Shown: piece after piece, positions 31,906-46,900 of the stretch
Numbering within the stretch: the stretch's first letter is position 1
How the letters are laid out: each line of letters opens with the position of its first letter
Source: Ischnura elegans
Taxonomy: Eukaryota; Arthropoda; Insecta; Odonata; Coenagrionidae
Assembly (NCBI RefSeq): GCF_921293095.1
Contig: NC_060252.1
Coordinates: 44,454,881 to 44,518,880 of the forward strand
Direction: 5' to 3'
Length of the DNA stretch: 64,000 nt
The notes under the pieces: generated by a model
What the model was told of the DNA's origin: nothing
Database searches by the model: none
The model's input: the letters and a program-made list of their open reading frames with translations, nothing else
Position numbers and translations under genes: made by a program

Positions 31906-34900
31906 TCAATCGTCTTCCAAACCACCACTACATGATGCTAAACAAACCTGAGGGCATCCTAATGGACATGATTTATTCAAGGACCTGGCACATACAGTAT
32001 GGAGGGTATGGCCACATGGCAGAACCAACAAACCCCCAGGCTTGCTAGAGAGCAAAACCTGACTTGTGAGAGGCAGTGAACACCGTGGGCAAGGAATATT
32101 CTTGCTCAAAGAGAGAGACTGTCCACAATGATGATTTCCAGCTCTTTGACGAGATGGAGGAAGGGGAATAAGGCACTCAACATCACCCCAACTGTGTGAA
32201 TCCCTTGCCAAGCACTCTTCAACCAGTTGGGAGACCTGGATAAAGGGAATAGGATGTACAAATGTTAATTTATAATTGACTGTGAATAAATTGACAAAAA
32301 ATAGTTTTGTAATCCTGGGCACTCAAGGGATATGTGGTCACCAACAATATGGCCTGAAGCCCTGGTTTCCAAGAACCATGCATTTATGACTCCTATAGAC
32401 CTTAAACCATGGCTTAAAATGGGTAAGTCTGGCAATATCTTTAATCAACTGAACACTATAAGCATAATGTGTTGAGAATCTAAAGCTTTAATACTTGCTT
32501 TACATTTGATAAAACTTTTGCACTTGCAATGATTTTGCACTGAAGGGAAGAAAAGCATTGGTATCACCCATATTGTTTCCCATTGCATTCTGGTGCACCA
32601 TGAGAAATTGGAGATATGTACAGCCTCCTCTGCCCACTTATAGTTGTTACACAAGCCCATTTTTGTGACAGCAGGATTGCTTGCCAGTTGACTTCACTGC
32701 AGTTTTGTGTTACTGATTTACAAACATTGTGGAGGAGCTGGGATTCAGTTGCACTCCGTGAACTCAGTATTTACATTCTGAGTAACTTCCGTGTGACCAT
32801 ACTGTGAAGCACGGCATCTGAAAATGTTTCTACCATCACACAGTGGCTTGATGCATCCTCGCTAATTTTCAGGACGCATCATCAATGCTTTGCATGGTAG
32901 AGAAGTACTGAATAAAGTACAGTACAACCTCGATAAAACGAGACCCCACGGTGCTCAAATATACTCTTGCTATAGCGAATTGTTGCTTTACCGGAGGTGG
33001 AGCAAGTAACAGCCAATACATCCATTGTCAACACTTTTATAGGAACAGGATTGGTGCAGTAACGGAGACATTTCTGTCTGATAAATTTGAATATAAATCC
33101 AGACGAAAGGCGATGTTTTTGTGATATAACTAAATTTCCTTACCTTAATAAAAAACGCAATGCGGAACTTGCATGGGTCCTCGATCGCTCAAAAGCTCTC
33201 ACAGCTTTTGGCAACTATTACAAACAATCACAACAATTGCATCGTGTGATGCTTAGGCACCTTTGACGTCATCGAGGCTTCGTCGCCATTGGCTTGGGGG
33301 GGAGGGAGTTTTTGGTGCGCGTTAAAATTCGTTATATTTATCATTGACTATCTCACGAAGGAAAACTCAGATTTACATGTGGTTTTCTTTGTTGAATTCA
33401 GAAAATAATTTTATGTCCACCTGTGAAATAAAAATTCATACAAGTTCCTCATTCGATTAATAAGTGCCGAGCTGAATAAAAATCATGCAATGCAGTGCTT
33501 TGCCAACAATACCCCTAGGCACAACCAACGAAGCCATTTTTCTATGTAAGTTTACCATTAGCATAATGAATCTACTATTCGGATATTTTTTGCAGAATTA
33601 TCAAACTATTGCTGATAAAACAATATTGCGGCCAATTAATGCCTCAAATGCTTCCATTAAGTAAAACAAAAGCAAGCTGCAAGAAACTGTGACAAATATA
33701 ACACACATGGGTAATATATGCAACAAAGAAATGAAAAAGCATATCAATGGCTAAGTTCTAACAACATGCAACTCAAAAATAGCAACTTTTCAGGAGGGCA
33801 AAAAAACAATTTCTTATACTTGCACACTGAAAATAAAAACCATAAGTTCATAAAACTGGAAAAGAAGCCTTCATTTGCAAATAAAGAGTTGTTCTTTGCT
33901 TGTATTTTATTTTTTAATGTTATTACACTTTAAGATACCTGTCTCAAACCGGCTGAATTTGAGATATGTGTAGTTAGAACTTAGCCATCGATATGCATCT
34001 GGTGGACCCTTGGGCCAACAAAACTTAAATGTATGAATTCATTGATTTAGCATTCTCAATAATGACTGGCCTCGGTGGCCGGTGGCGGTGGGGTAAAGTC
34101 CTCGCCTGCCAAACCGTAGGTCGTGGTTTCGAATCCCACCTGGGTAGGTGGTTCTTATCCAGGGCATGGATGTTTGTTTTGTTTATTGTTTATCCTCCGT
34201 TGTAAAGGCCTTAAAGTGCTGTTTACGGGGCAGTTGGAAATAAATAAATAAATAAAAATAAATAAATGACTGTGAAACATGAAAAAGACTGCAGAAGTTT
34301 AAGTTAAATAAACTAAAAGCACAGCATCAGATTTTTCACGTACAGCAGACTCCCAATTATCTGGCTGCAGTATATCCGTGTTGCGGATTATCAGTGCATG
34401 ATTTTCACTCTTGCTCAATATTTCCCACAATCTTTATAAAAAAAGTAAAATGGGACGCAAAATCACAGGAATTACTGCATTAATGCTAGGATACACCGGG
34501 CTTATTATTTCCAGTAGAATCCCCTTCGTAAAATGGAAGCGATCACAGGCTATACCATTTTTCTGAACTGATGGCGGCTGACCTTGAGCGTGCACGAAAC
34601 CCACCCACTCTTCTAGCCAATCACAGAAGAGCGACAGGAGAAAGTGTGGAAGAGCCCGCAGTCTCTCTCCGAACTCCGTGAAGTGCACATCGCTCTCCAG
34701 CTGGCAGTGTTGCCAAGCCGAATCTTTGGAGATTGCACAGCGCTCGCTCTGCCGCCCCCACAAGTACCGTTATTCCTAAGGCTGGCAACGCCGGTCGGCC
34801 GGATGGAGGGGAGGGGCCTGGAAAAGGGTAGGGGATGGAGGGGAACGGAGAGGTGGAAGGGGCAGCGCTTCTCATTGGCTAGTTTCTATTTTCCACCCAG

Positions 34901-37900
34901 CCGCCACCAGTTTGGAAAAATGGTATAGCTGCATTCAAGGGAGCACTGTGTCTGTGTTTTCAAAGCCCCACACTGCACAATCGTGCTCAGTGATCAGGGA
35001 TACACGTCCCACAGCAGTTGCAACCCGGGCAGCTTATTTTAAATGTTTTCCCAAAACTGAAGCCTCGAAATTAGGGGGTGGACTATAATCGGAGGGGACT
35101 ATATTCGGAGAAATACAGTATTCCTCTGGCATGCAGTAAATGAGATACACATACCTGAGGAGAACATACATCTCTGGTCTCTTGTCCAAGTAATTTCCTC
35201 ACCACAGTTTTTACAGCGAGTTTATCCTTTGCAACTGAGCTGACAATGGTAGACAAAATGCACAGCCGGTAAAAACTGGAAAGCACCAATGGAATTAAAT
35301 TAAGATTGGGATTCTAAAAATGTGGATTAAAATGCAATAGGCTGACAGAAAATTCCACACACACAGTAAATTACTTCATAAAAATGTAAATACATGTTTC
35401 TAATGTTAGAACGTAGGTTTCCGCGGGTTAATGTAGGTTTTACATGTTTCTAAGATTAAAACTCACTAAGGTTCAGTAGCAGGCTTTAATAAAATTATGA
35501 CATATGCTATAAGATGCCATATACTGGATCATATAAACCATATTAGTCAACATAGGACATTTTAGTACAGAAAGCTTGAACACAGGCCCATGGAACACAG
35601 CCCAACCAGTGGAAAACCCGAGAAACTTTTCTGCAACTGATACACCGGGAAAACCTAAGATCGTACAGTATAAAATTTCTTTGCTTCCATGATAAATTGT
35701 GACCCAAGTCTTTTTTTTACTTGAACTATGTAAAGTACGATTATGTTTACAGAAAGAAACATATTTTGCCAATGGACTACAATGACTGAATCTAATTAAG
35801 TAATAATTTATAATGACTGCGACGGTGCATATCTGAAGTTAATTTATATAATTGGTATAAAATGACTTTACCCTTTAATTATACGTAGAGCAGGGCAAAC
35901 ATTAAAATCTATATATAGATTACATGGTGGGAGGGGTAGGCAGGGATATAATGTCAGTAAGATCAGTAAATGTCAGTATAATGTCAGTAAGATCAGATCT
36001 TCAGGATTGAAGGACAAAAAGAAAGCATAAGCATAGTCTGAATAGAAGACATTACAGTGTCTACCAGTGACTAAACAAATAGCTAGGAAGATTGAATTTT
36101 CAGTGAAACTACACTAGAACACCCAATTCAGACAATCTCTGTAACAGTTTAGTGGGTTTTTAATACAGAGCCAAGAGAACATGATCAAGGTTCCTAAGGT
36201 TTAAAAAAATTATAGAAGTATACTCTTCGTGAGCATGAGAATTATGTACATAATAGCATTAAATATGTACTTAAATTGTATAATATTGGATAGTACCTGG
36301 CATCCAGTAGGACATCAGAGTCAGAAGAACAAGAATCCATCAGGATGGAACATGCACATTCAGGTCCCAAGTTCTCCATCATAAGAATCCCAATTTCAGT
36401 CCATGTGATAGTGGAGGGATCAGACTTGGCCACATCAGAGTTTGACGATGAAAGGCCACGAGCTATGCAGCCAAGGCAGTTCCCTTTCACAACTTCCTTC
36501 CTAAGGTCCACAAAATTTCTCCATGCCACTTCATCCATCTCTTCCAGCCATTCCTCAAGGCACCAACTGTCTCCTAAGGTGGCCAGGAGACTAAGAATAC
36601 CCCACTCCCATTGCCCACGAGACTCATCCCAACTAAGTGGAGAGAGAACATCACAGATAACTGTTTTTCCCAATTCATCCCTCTTCAAAAACCCTGAGTG
36701 CAAAAACCAAACAAACCACCGCCACAGGCCTGACTCCCAGCACAACTTGAGACTATCTTCAAGATGGCCAGCTTGCCATGATTTCTTTGCAAGTCTCACA
36801 ACAACACTAGCATATCTATGAGCACAGGAAGTGGCAATGCCAGGACAAGGGTAGCCACAGGAGCAGAGTGGTCGCGGAGAAGCACGTGAATTCAACTTGT
36901 TGAGGGCATCAATTACACATGAATGAGATATGCGGTCTTGAGTAATGTCAACCTCACTTAACAGAAAAGTGGAGAGTAGGGCAGAACACCAATCTTCATT
37001 TTTATTGTCTGCACAAAGCCAATATATTATGTAGAGTGAGTGTCGCAACGATACCCCTTCTTTCACCAATATTTGGGGTGCATCTTTCAGAAGCATTGAG
37101 CAATTAGATTCTCTGACCCTGTCAAATTCAGTCAGAAGGAATGGAAACGTAGCTGGTATATTTGATAGGTGACCACTTTCTGTACTTCCATTTGGTGGCT
37201 TTGTCAACCTTTCCCAAGGTTTACTTATCACCAATTCTATGACTTTGCACCATGTTAAAAACCGGCATGGGCTGCTACAATTTCCTAAGCTGGATAGAAT
37301 TCTCAAAGGGTCAATTATGTCTAAGAATGGATCAAGTAAGGCACAACAATACTTGTCATCAATGAATTCTTGTTGAGAACAAGCATTTCTCAAAGCTGGG
37401 TGAGCATCTGCCTTTATAATCAAAGACGAACTAAATTTTTCTTCAAGCCATGCAGATGAATTATCAGAAGAAAGCAACACCTCAATACATTTTAATATTA
37501 TTGCAATCATGCTTTCAGTAAAATAATATCGAAATGGAAACAAAAAATTTTCAGCTTTAGGCTCTTCAACTGATACTGTAACTTCTCCCATGGCATCCTT
37601 ACCATTTTTCATGCTACCAGATTCCTTGTTCTTTTCACTTGAATAAGAAAGGAAGGCTTCAAATATTGAATCAAAGAGAGAATGCAGCAGAGAGAGCTCA
37701 TAGCCATCACTAGCAATTTTCTTGATTTTCTCAAATAAATTTTCTAAATCCAAAACAGGATGAAATGGCTTAGCCTCTGGCAATTTGTTCATCACAGAAG
37801 ATGACATGCTTCTCTTTAAAAGATGGTCACGGGCTGAAGTAATTATATCATCTTCATACACGTAAACTCCTTCATCTGAAGCTTCATTTTCCTCATCATC

Positions 37901-40900
37901 ACAATCTTGCTCATCACATTTATCAGCCTGTGAAACTTCAACAGGTGAATCACGACTGAATGCTCTAACTAAGCCCTCTAATTCTTGCCATTTCTCCCTG
38001 ATCGTCATTGTCCCTTCCACCAGCTTTTGCGAGATGGTCCCAATAGACTTGGCTTGTGACTGGATTGATTCTGCCACTGGTTTTGCCTCCTTCTCCTCAA
38101 TCACTAGGCCGTTTCTGCTGTCAGACACGCTTCCTGGCTTCTCGGTACCATTACTGTCAACAGCTCCTTCTGATAGGTCAGGCAAGGATGCTGAAGGACC
38201 ATCGGAGGCCAAGGAGCAAGCTTCTTTATCTTCGGATAAAGCATCCCTCTTCACTAATGCATGCTTTCTTTGATGGAAGCCTGGGGATGCACTCCTTGAA
38301 CGCATGGCAGCAACACCACCATGAATGTCTCTCATACTTTTTCTACCATTAGATTCATGACCCACGTTGACATGCATTCCAGATTCCAGCCTCCGGAACA
38401 TATTTATATGAGGTTGACCCCTACCCTCCAGCTTTTTTGCCAATCGTGATACCTCCTCTATTAATGGTATCATCTCCTCAGGAATGGCAGGGATGTGCTT
38501 TCCGAGGTCTGCCAGGGGTAATATGTGCTGAGCATGCTCCATAAGGTACTGAAGATGGCAGAGGCATAGGTCGGTGCAAACTTTGAAGCGGCCGGCTGAA
38601 AATAATGACTGCAAACATTCCTCAACAGTGAGAAGGGTAAGTGCCATCAATGATCCAGACCAAAGGTAGGCAATGTTACCAATAACACGAACATCAGTAG
38701 TTTCTTGATGCAATCTGCTCCAAAGGATGACACATGCATTCTCTGGATCCATAATATAAACTGAGTGCTGTTCATAAGAAAAAATGAACCTTTCCCCAAT
38801 GGGAAACACTTTGGTGAAGCCAGGAACCACTGATTTCTCGAGCTGTTCAGGCTCAGAATTAACGTATAGAATAGGTACAGGAGGGACAGAAAGTACTTCA
38901 GCAAATTTGTGTGTGCTCACTACTTCTCCACCAATGCCAACCTCCCAGAGCCTAGCACCAGGCCTAGCACAAAATATCCTCACGTTCATAGCTTCAGAGT
39001 TATACATATTTGGATTTATATCTGCTGGCCCATCAGCACACACATTTTCATCAGACACTGGAGAGCTACTTCGATCAACTTCTTGAAAACAAGCCCCGAA
39101 AGTACCATTTCTAGGCTTGCTTCCAATTTTCCTGTATTGTTCTTGAGCAGTATCACATATAAATGAACGAGTCAATGTTGACACAAGCAGAAGATTTCCA
39201 TGAAGATCCATTTGGACAATTTTTGAATCTAATTCCATGAGGGTGAATGATGGGGCTTGAAAAATAGTTTTGGCCTGAAATGGCACATACAAGAAATCAT
39301 CACAATACAGAACATATTAAGCATCATGATTAAAATGTGGACATAAAAACAAGAAATTAAACTGTGATTATCAAGGGCACTAAAACTGATATTAACCAAT
39401 TCATGTTATGAGAATACATGTGTTACCACTACAGTGGTAATTCTTTAGATTCCTAAAAATGTTACCTAAAATAGACGTTTGGCCCATACACATGTATCTA
39501 TTTCTGAGACATATTTTTGAAATATTCAAGTTTAAGAGAAGAGTCAAAAATGAAGGTCCTCACCAAAAGACGATAAACAAATGCAAACAAACTAAGTACA
39601 AGGATGAGCAAATAAAATTCAAGTCTTCCATTCAAGTGCTTCTGAAAACTTAATTCATTTGTGCCTGGTGTTGGGTGATAAAAGAATTGAGGACTAGATA
39701 GAATCATGTATATTTTAATGCCTGTGAAAAGACATTGCCAGCAATACCTTCAAATGTATTTAGGTATTACCCTGTCATATTTTTTTATAAAAAAAAACTA
39801 TTTTTTCAAAAATTTGTGGGAAAAAAGTTGTAGTGATGACTACATTTACGTTCAATACTTATGAAGCATTTTGAAGAAAAATACCTGTTATTTCACTGAG
39901 ATTATGAAAAATTTTGAATGAAAACTTTAAAATCATGAATTCAGGGAAAGGATTTAGATATGAACTAAATAAAACATACCATAAAAAATGAGACACTGAC
40001 GACAGATATCTTTCCCTTGTCATCACCGATGTACAAATCACTGGTTCTCAAGTGCCATTGAAAAGCAGTGATCTGTGCTCCACGATGATCAGAAGACACT
40101 TGCACTTTTCTGACTCCTCCACTTCCATCTTGCCCAACGTTGTGGTCAACTAGGAAAACGAATCCTTTTACTGTAGAGAAGGCAAACATGCTCTCGTTTG
40201 GTGACACTGACACTTGCGTGACTGCTCCCTCCTGAAAAGAATAGCATTATGATAAGAATAGCATTATGCTCAGAAAACTAGTCAGGTACCCCTCATTAAA
40301 ATACACTCCACCCTTTAGTCACACCTATAAACTTCAAGTTGAGATACAGAGACAAGTTTCAGATTGAGGGAGTACTGAGCAGAAAGGCCAAAGTTAAAAT
40401 CTGTATTTGAAGGAGAATGTTCCATAGGGGAGGGAAGAGAAGGAGGAGGATAGGAAATAAGTGATAGAAATAAAGGTAGTAGACTTCATTGTGAATTGAA
40501 AAGGGAGATCCGATCTACGAGGGGAGACAGACTGAGCTACCTGAAAAACACTTAAGTAACCTACCTTAATCAGTATTATAGTTTAGTAATAACACCTAGA
40601 GTAGCAATTGTGAGCTTAAGAGGTGATAGTGCAATTGCAAATAATGGGAGTCGTGGAGGATGGTCGATGTGATCCAAAGCAAACCTCTCACTAGCAGACA
40701 ATCTTTCAAATTAATACTTAATAACACTGAAATTTTCACAGCTGGAAGGTCCAAAACTGGGAACCTCATTATCCAATGATAATTTTGGTAGTTTGATCTT
40801 GGTAACTAGACACATGTGATAGAGCTATCACATAGCTCTGAATTATTGAAAGCACTGAATTAGGGGAAATGTGCATTTATCAATTTCAATCTCCCAGTTT

Positions 40901-43900
40901 TGTACGAGAGAAAGATTTAAAATAAAGGGGAATGAAACTCGACAAGCTGGAAGTGATCAACAGATGGGAGCTTAGTGGAAGCCAGGAACAGGAATGAGCT
41001 GGTGATGACCCGGAATTCACAAGAATAGGCTATTTCAGCGTGACTTCAGTAAATATCTCCAGGATTTGAATTCTCTGCGTGCTTCATGGGTTGCATCTTT
41101 CAAGAAGAGACATTGAATAGTGCAACATAAAATAACATACTATGTGTCAGTGAGCGAGCAAGCGTCTGCTGAAGAAATATTGCAACCATCAATGACATTT
41201 CAGAAGCAAACAAAAAGCCTAATCTCCAAATATAATAGGGATTTCGCAAATAATACAGACCAGACCGGGTTTCTGTACAGATGGATATAAAGAAAACGCT
41301 CTCCAAAATAGGAGATAAAATTGTTCAGGTGGCTCTTGGGAGCGTGATCAAAATAACACACCTACATACAGCGCAGTCTGCTATTAACATTTAAAATTTC
41401 ACTCTCCAGTTTCTTCACATATCCGCGGACCAAAACACCTCCAGGTTCTAAAATGCGCAATAAAAACTTTAAGAAAGCAGCTTCCTAAAGTTTTTATTGC
41501 GCATTTTAGAACCTGGAGGTGTTTTGGTCCGCGAATATGTGAAGAAACTGGAGAGTGAAATTTTAAATGTTTCTGCTTTGTATTCTAAATCTGGAAAACT
41601 TGAGACTGGGTTGTATTTCAAGTTTTTAAAAAATGTTCTCCAGCCATACGTTAAGAAAAACACATTTTTATAGCTCATTGACTCTTGGGGGACAAACAAA
41701 TAGTGCCATTTATGATGAACTTTTTATCGTCAAGGAAGGAAAACCGATATGCAGCACAAAAATTATACCACCGAAGTGTACATCTGTCTGCCAACACTGC
41801 GATGTATATTTTTACGGGCACGTATAGCAGTTTATTGCACGAATCCAGAACTGCACCTTCCTCCTTCTAGAGAAAATAGAGATTTCTTCACGTAAGGATG
41901 GAATAAAAATCCATTCAATCATGCATCATCAGTTGTCCTCACCAACGTTCAATGATATGCTGAGGTATGCATGGTATGCCCCAGAGTTAGTAGAGAATAG
42001 AATTGTTTTTAAAAACTTAAGGGAAATACGTTTCCCTGAAGACTTAAAGAAACCCAAGTGCGAATGCTCAGGTAGCAGTTTTATAGAATGAGCATGGTGC
42101 TTTACAATTTTGTGCTTCTCTTGTTTTTATGACAATCATCATCCAAATTCCTGTAAAGGGGCGAAGTAATAAATAAGTAATGAAAAATTGGAGAAGACAG
42201 TGCCAATTTCAGTATCTTTCAATTTTATATTTTGGTGCCTTATATTATGGAAGTATTTCCTCCAATTAATGGTCCTTTATACGACAACAATTTCTCGTGG
42301 GCACAAGGTCTAATGAAAGGAAGAGAAATCCCATTAATATCGTGCTGCGGGAAAAAGTCTTGAACCCAGGTCTTTCAAAACGAAAACGTGGTACGCTGCC
42401 ACTAGGCCAAATCGGCATTGAAACAATGGGCAAATTTTTTAAATTAAATTCAATGTGATCGTATTTTTTAATTTTTAAAGGCTTTCTCTCTCAAACCCTA
42501 GTGTATATGGACAAAACCATTCAACAGTATTCCTATCTAAGTGCCTACTTTCAAGTAAAAAAGGTTTCATCTTCTTTCTTGACATCACTTATGCACAGCC
42601 TCCTTGTCAGTTCTGTGATGAGATTGAGTGGAAAATCTAATGAACTATGTATATCAAATAGCTAATTCATCTCGCTTCTTTTTTCTATACCTAATTTCTG
42701 TACCTAACTGGGTAAAGAAAAAAGAAATCACTTGTACCCCTTGGCTTCCAAAGTACTCATACGACTCTTTGTATGCACTAATTCATAGAAAACAATTCAG
42801 TCTGTTAGTCAAATGAACCATTGACCATTTTTGCATTATGTACTATGAAAACAAACAATTTAATATAAAAGGAAGTAAGAAAGCAGCAGTAATGAAAATT
42901 TCAGGTTTTTTAGCCTGGTAACTAGTATATAAATACAGTATTATACGTTACAAATATTGTCTTCAACTGCTACAATAAAATACATGAATGAGCCAAAATG
43001 AGTCATGGAAGAAGCTTAGACTTTTAATTCTCTTAAAAAAATAGGTTATTTCATGCCTTATCAAAAATGTAAGATCTATATATGGTGTGCCCATTTTGAA
43101 ATGGTTATAGAAATGGTGGTAAATTTTTCAACAAAAAATATCGGACTGATGGTTATCAATTACTATACCAGCAAATATACTCATTTTTTTCTAACTATAT
43201 ATGGCCAAACTCAAAGCCAATGGGCCTTCTATACCTAAACAACCACACCATGGCACCCATGAATTTGGATTGATGTCTAGAAACATTTGATCCCCTCACC
43301 AAGGTATGAGTAATCCCATATATTTATTACCTAGTTTCAATAGCTTTTCAGTGACATCCTCTACAACAGTAGGAGGCTTCTCAATTTCTTCCAATCTCAA
43401 TTCACACTTTTCAAGGTGCAATGTTATTCTCTAAAAATTCTTTCCTATCTGTTCAACCATAAGTAAATTTGGATTTAATATGTTTCCATCATTAAAAGAT
43501 ATTAGAGAAAATATTGCCATGCCATGACCATTGGCAAAAGTGTTAAGTCATTATAAATAGAAAAGAATACTTTTAAGTCTAACAAGAATGACCCTACAAT
43601 AGCCCAGCCGGGTTTCATCACAAATTCTATCATCAACCCAGACAGCACCGAGAAGTTATGTACACGTGTTTTTTTGGTGTAAATGCGGTGTAAAAATAAA
43701 ACTCGGATATTATCATAATAAATCCCGTGTATAGAAGTATTCTACATTTAAACGCACATTTTGCTATACTTTCGTAATGAAATCCATTCATGCCATAATT
43801 TTTATGTTTTTTAAATTGCTTGCGTGCTTCCAGATAGGCAAACGTATAATTTTAAAAATATATTTATTTAAATACGTCCGTGACTTGATCAAATGACTGG

Positions 43901-46900
43901 ATCTTCCTTTCAAAAATTGCCACCTTGATAAATATTGTTTCAGATGTAAATTGATGAGCGTACTTAATATTGGCGCATAATTCTTTTTACAATAAAAGAA
44001 GATAATGTTTTTCGTGATATTTCTGATATTTCGTGATGGTGATGATGCTGATGGTAGCAGACATGTTGGACTATGAGTTCTTGTTAGCACCGTGTGTGGC
44101 GCTCCGTGTCGCTGGATAAACACAAGGACAAGGACGCAAGATGCAACGATAAAACCTCAGGTACCACAACGCGCTAATATTGCAACCTCTGCCGTCTACT
44201 GCTCCTTGCTGCTTTCATAAAAAGGTGAGTTATCAATTTTTTATGCGACTTACATTTGTTTGCCATACGTAATCTTATAAATGTGACCTCTACCGTGAGG
44301 TTCGTGATGTCATGAAAATGGCCGAAGGACGCCATTAGGTAATAGCGCATTTGTAGTTCTATTATTCATATTCTATTCTGTTATCCTTGGGATTTTTATT
44401 GGATCTAAATTTATAATTTCTCATCTGTGTGATATAAATACTTAATATACAGCTGGGATTCGGCGGTATTCGTCTTCGGTTCCACTTCGACGCTATCTTC
44501 GTCCGGTGATAGGTATATTTTTCATAAATCTTTGAGCGTCAAAATTCCAAGTACCCTTTAAGTAACTATGTTAAGGTTCTTGGCTGATTCTATGGTTTCA
44601 ATTTGCTTCGATTTCGATTCACATTTATTTATCATACGTAGTTAACTTTACAAATGTGTTGCTTTCCCTGAGGTGGTGGCGTCATGAAAATGGCCGAAGG
44701 TTCATTGTCAGCCTTCCTTTTTCTTAGCCATTGCTAATAAAATATTCTACTGTTTCATCCACTGAGTTTTTATTGGCTCTTAATTCATTATTGCTCATCC
44801 GTGTGGTTTAATTACCACAAGTAGAGCCGTTATTCGACGCAATTCATGTGTTTGCCGGGAGATTTATTTGTGTTATAATTTTGGGCGTCAATTGCTGACT
44901 TTATTGGGCTATTTGGTCCGGATTTTTCAATTGATATTTTGGAGAATCAAGTATATGAGTGCTAGTGTGTAGCATGTTGCCACGACGATTTAACGTCGCT
45001 GTTAATATGCTCGTGAATGGTTAAAAAATGAAAGCTTTTTTCGTTGCTGTTATTATCATTTGTTACGGTGATATTTGTTATAATATAAGCTAATTACATT
45101 TCGTTAATTTCGTAGTAACACTCGAAAGTAATCCTGATAGAAAGGTGTTAATTATTTTTTTATTTACAATCTCGTGCCAAGGTTTTATGAATTTTAACCC
45201 ACATTTTCATTCACACATATATACCCTTGAATGGATCCAAAATAAGTATTGTAAATTACTTGATTACAATATTGAGAAAATACTGCAGAAAGACCCAGGA
45301 TGCTATAGATATGTGCATTTATTGAATTTGCAAGCTCCCTCAAATCGTAGAAGACAAATTGGAATGTTCAACTTAAATGGCATATTGTTGGATAAGATCA
45401 AATTCACTGATTTGTTTTCTTTTATAACTTTTAGAGTTCCAAACATCAATACAAAAATTTCGCCCCATTTTTGTGTCCATTATTACCTGCCATCGAACTA
45501 CACCAAAACACTGCAATTTATGTTGTAATAAATTTGATCTCTCTCATTCTTCTTCCTCAAGTTCTAAGAAATATAAATAAAATAATGTAACTGTGTGATA
45601 TATCAAAATGTTGCTCTCTGTCAATATAAACTTTTTTTTGCATTTATCTTTTTCTTGAGTATAGATTTAGTAAAAATATCATCAAATTAATTAAACACTC
45701 AAGTGTACTCATTTTAGAGAAGGGTGGGTGGAGATGGACTCACTACTTGTAACTTAGTCTCATCCACATGAGAATACTATGAATAGGATTGGAGGCAAGA
45801 CTGAGGCTGGTATAATGAAAAAGTATTTTCTGAGGCATGCTCACTTATGAGCCAGCAAAGGTCACAGCATACTCTAGTCTTCTGCTCTGTTAAATATAGA
45901 AAGTTCACGGCAAGAGGATTGTTTCCTGATGATTAGGACATATTTCAGTTCATATATATTTAACCCATTGGCTTAAAGAGACGGCGATTCGCCGGCCTAC
46001 GGGACTTTGCCGTAAACTAAAGAGCCGGCGATTCGCCGGTTGAATGCAGCGCTGTCTTTCAACACGCCTAATTAATTAACGGAATAAAATATTTGGATGA
46101 AATCTTAACATTTGTATCACAGAAACATTGTTCTTTAGGTCAAATGCATTTGCAGCTACCATTTTACAGTATTTTTACTCTTTACCTCGAAATGTGTAAC
46201 TGCCATTTTTTAGGGGTGCGTCTTTCCGCCAGTTATCTTTACTCACAGATGAAGGCCTACCCGTTGCCTTTCATTGGCACTTATTATTCACTGTTTATGC
46301 AATTGTTTTGAAAGTGATTACCTTAAGTATTTATCGGAGGCGATTTTTTGCCTGTCTTTTCATCTCTGCTGACGATAAGAAGGACGCATAAACGAGACGA
46401 CTTCGTTTTCGTGGAATCTGACGCACCCATTGAAATGACTGAAATTTTGCTTCGTGCGTTTATGACAAGACTGACTGACGGCTGTAATTATATTACTTTG
46501 TAATGTCTAGTTATCAATTTCACGATTGACTTAGTATTATTGCCTTGCAAGTGAGCAGTTCATTTCGGATTATGAACCTCTCTTTCTCCCGCAGATGGCC
46601 GCAGAGGCCCGTCTCCCTTTCAAAATCACCTATCGGTTTACTATCAATGCTGACGTAGTGTTGTGTTTCACTTCCACTGCAGGTGCCTAACCTGATCCTT
46701 ATACAGGTGTTTTATTTCTTTATACTTTGCTCACAATTGTGTTTTGATATCGGATTCATGTGTCTGGCAATATAATACGCAGTTATTTGAGAACCTTCTT
46801 TTCTGGGTTGAAAATTGGTGAGAAGCAATTACTTTGTTATCGTTCACTTTTTCTATCAATTTGCTTCTTACTCAGACCTTTGTTGCTCACGTTACATTAT

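Noticed and set aside
34644-34928. GC-rich block with frames on both strands, possible CpG promoter
   Set aside because: No motif in any frame, no gene start nearby; probably repeat-derived sequence in HPS5 intron 5.
34340-35120. A single transposon with ends at 34347 and 35115
   Set aside because: The two end-like sequences are not inverted copies of each other, so they cannot be paired.
38034-38352. Plus-strand frames within 36345-39166
   Set aside because: Shadows of the HPS5 coding exon on the opposite strand.
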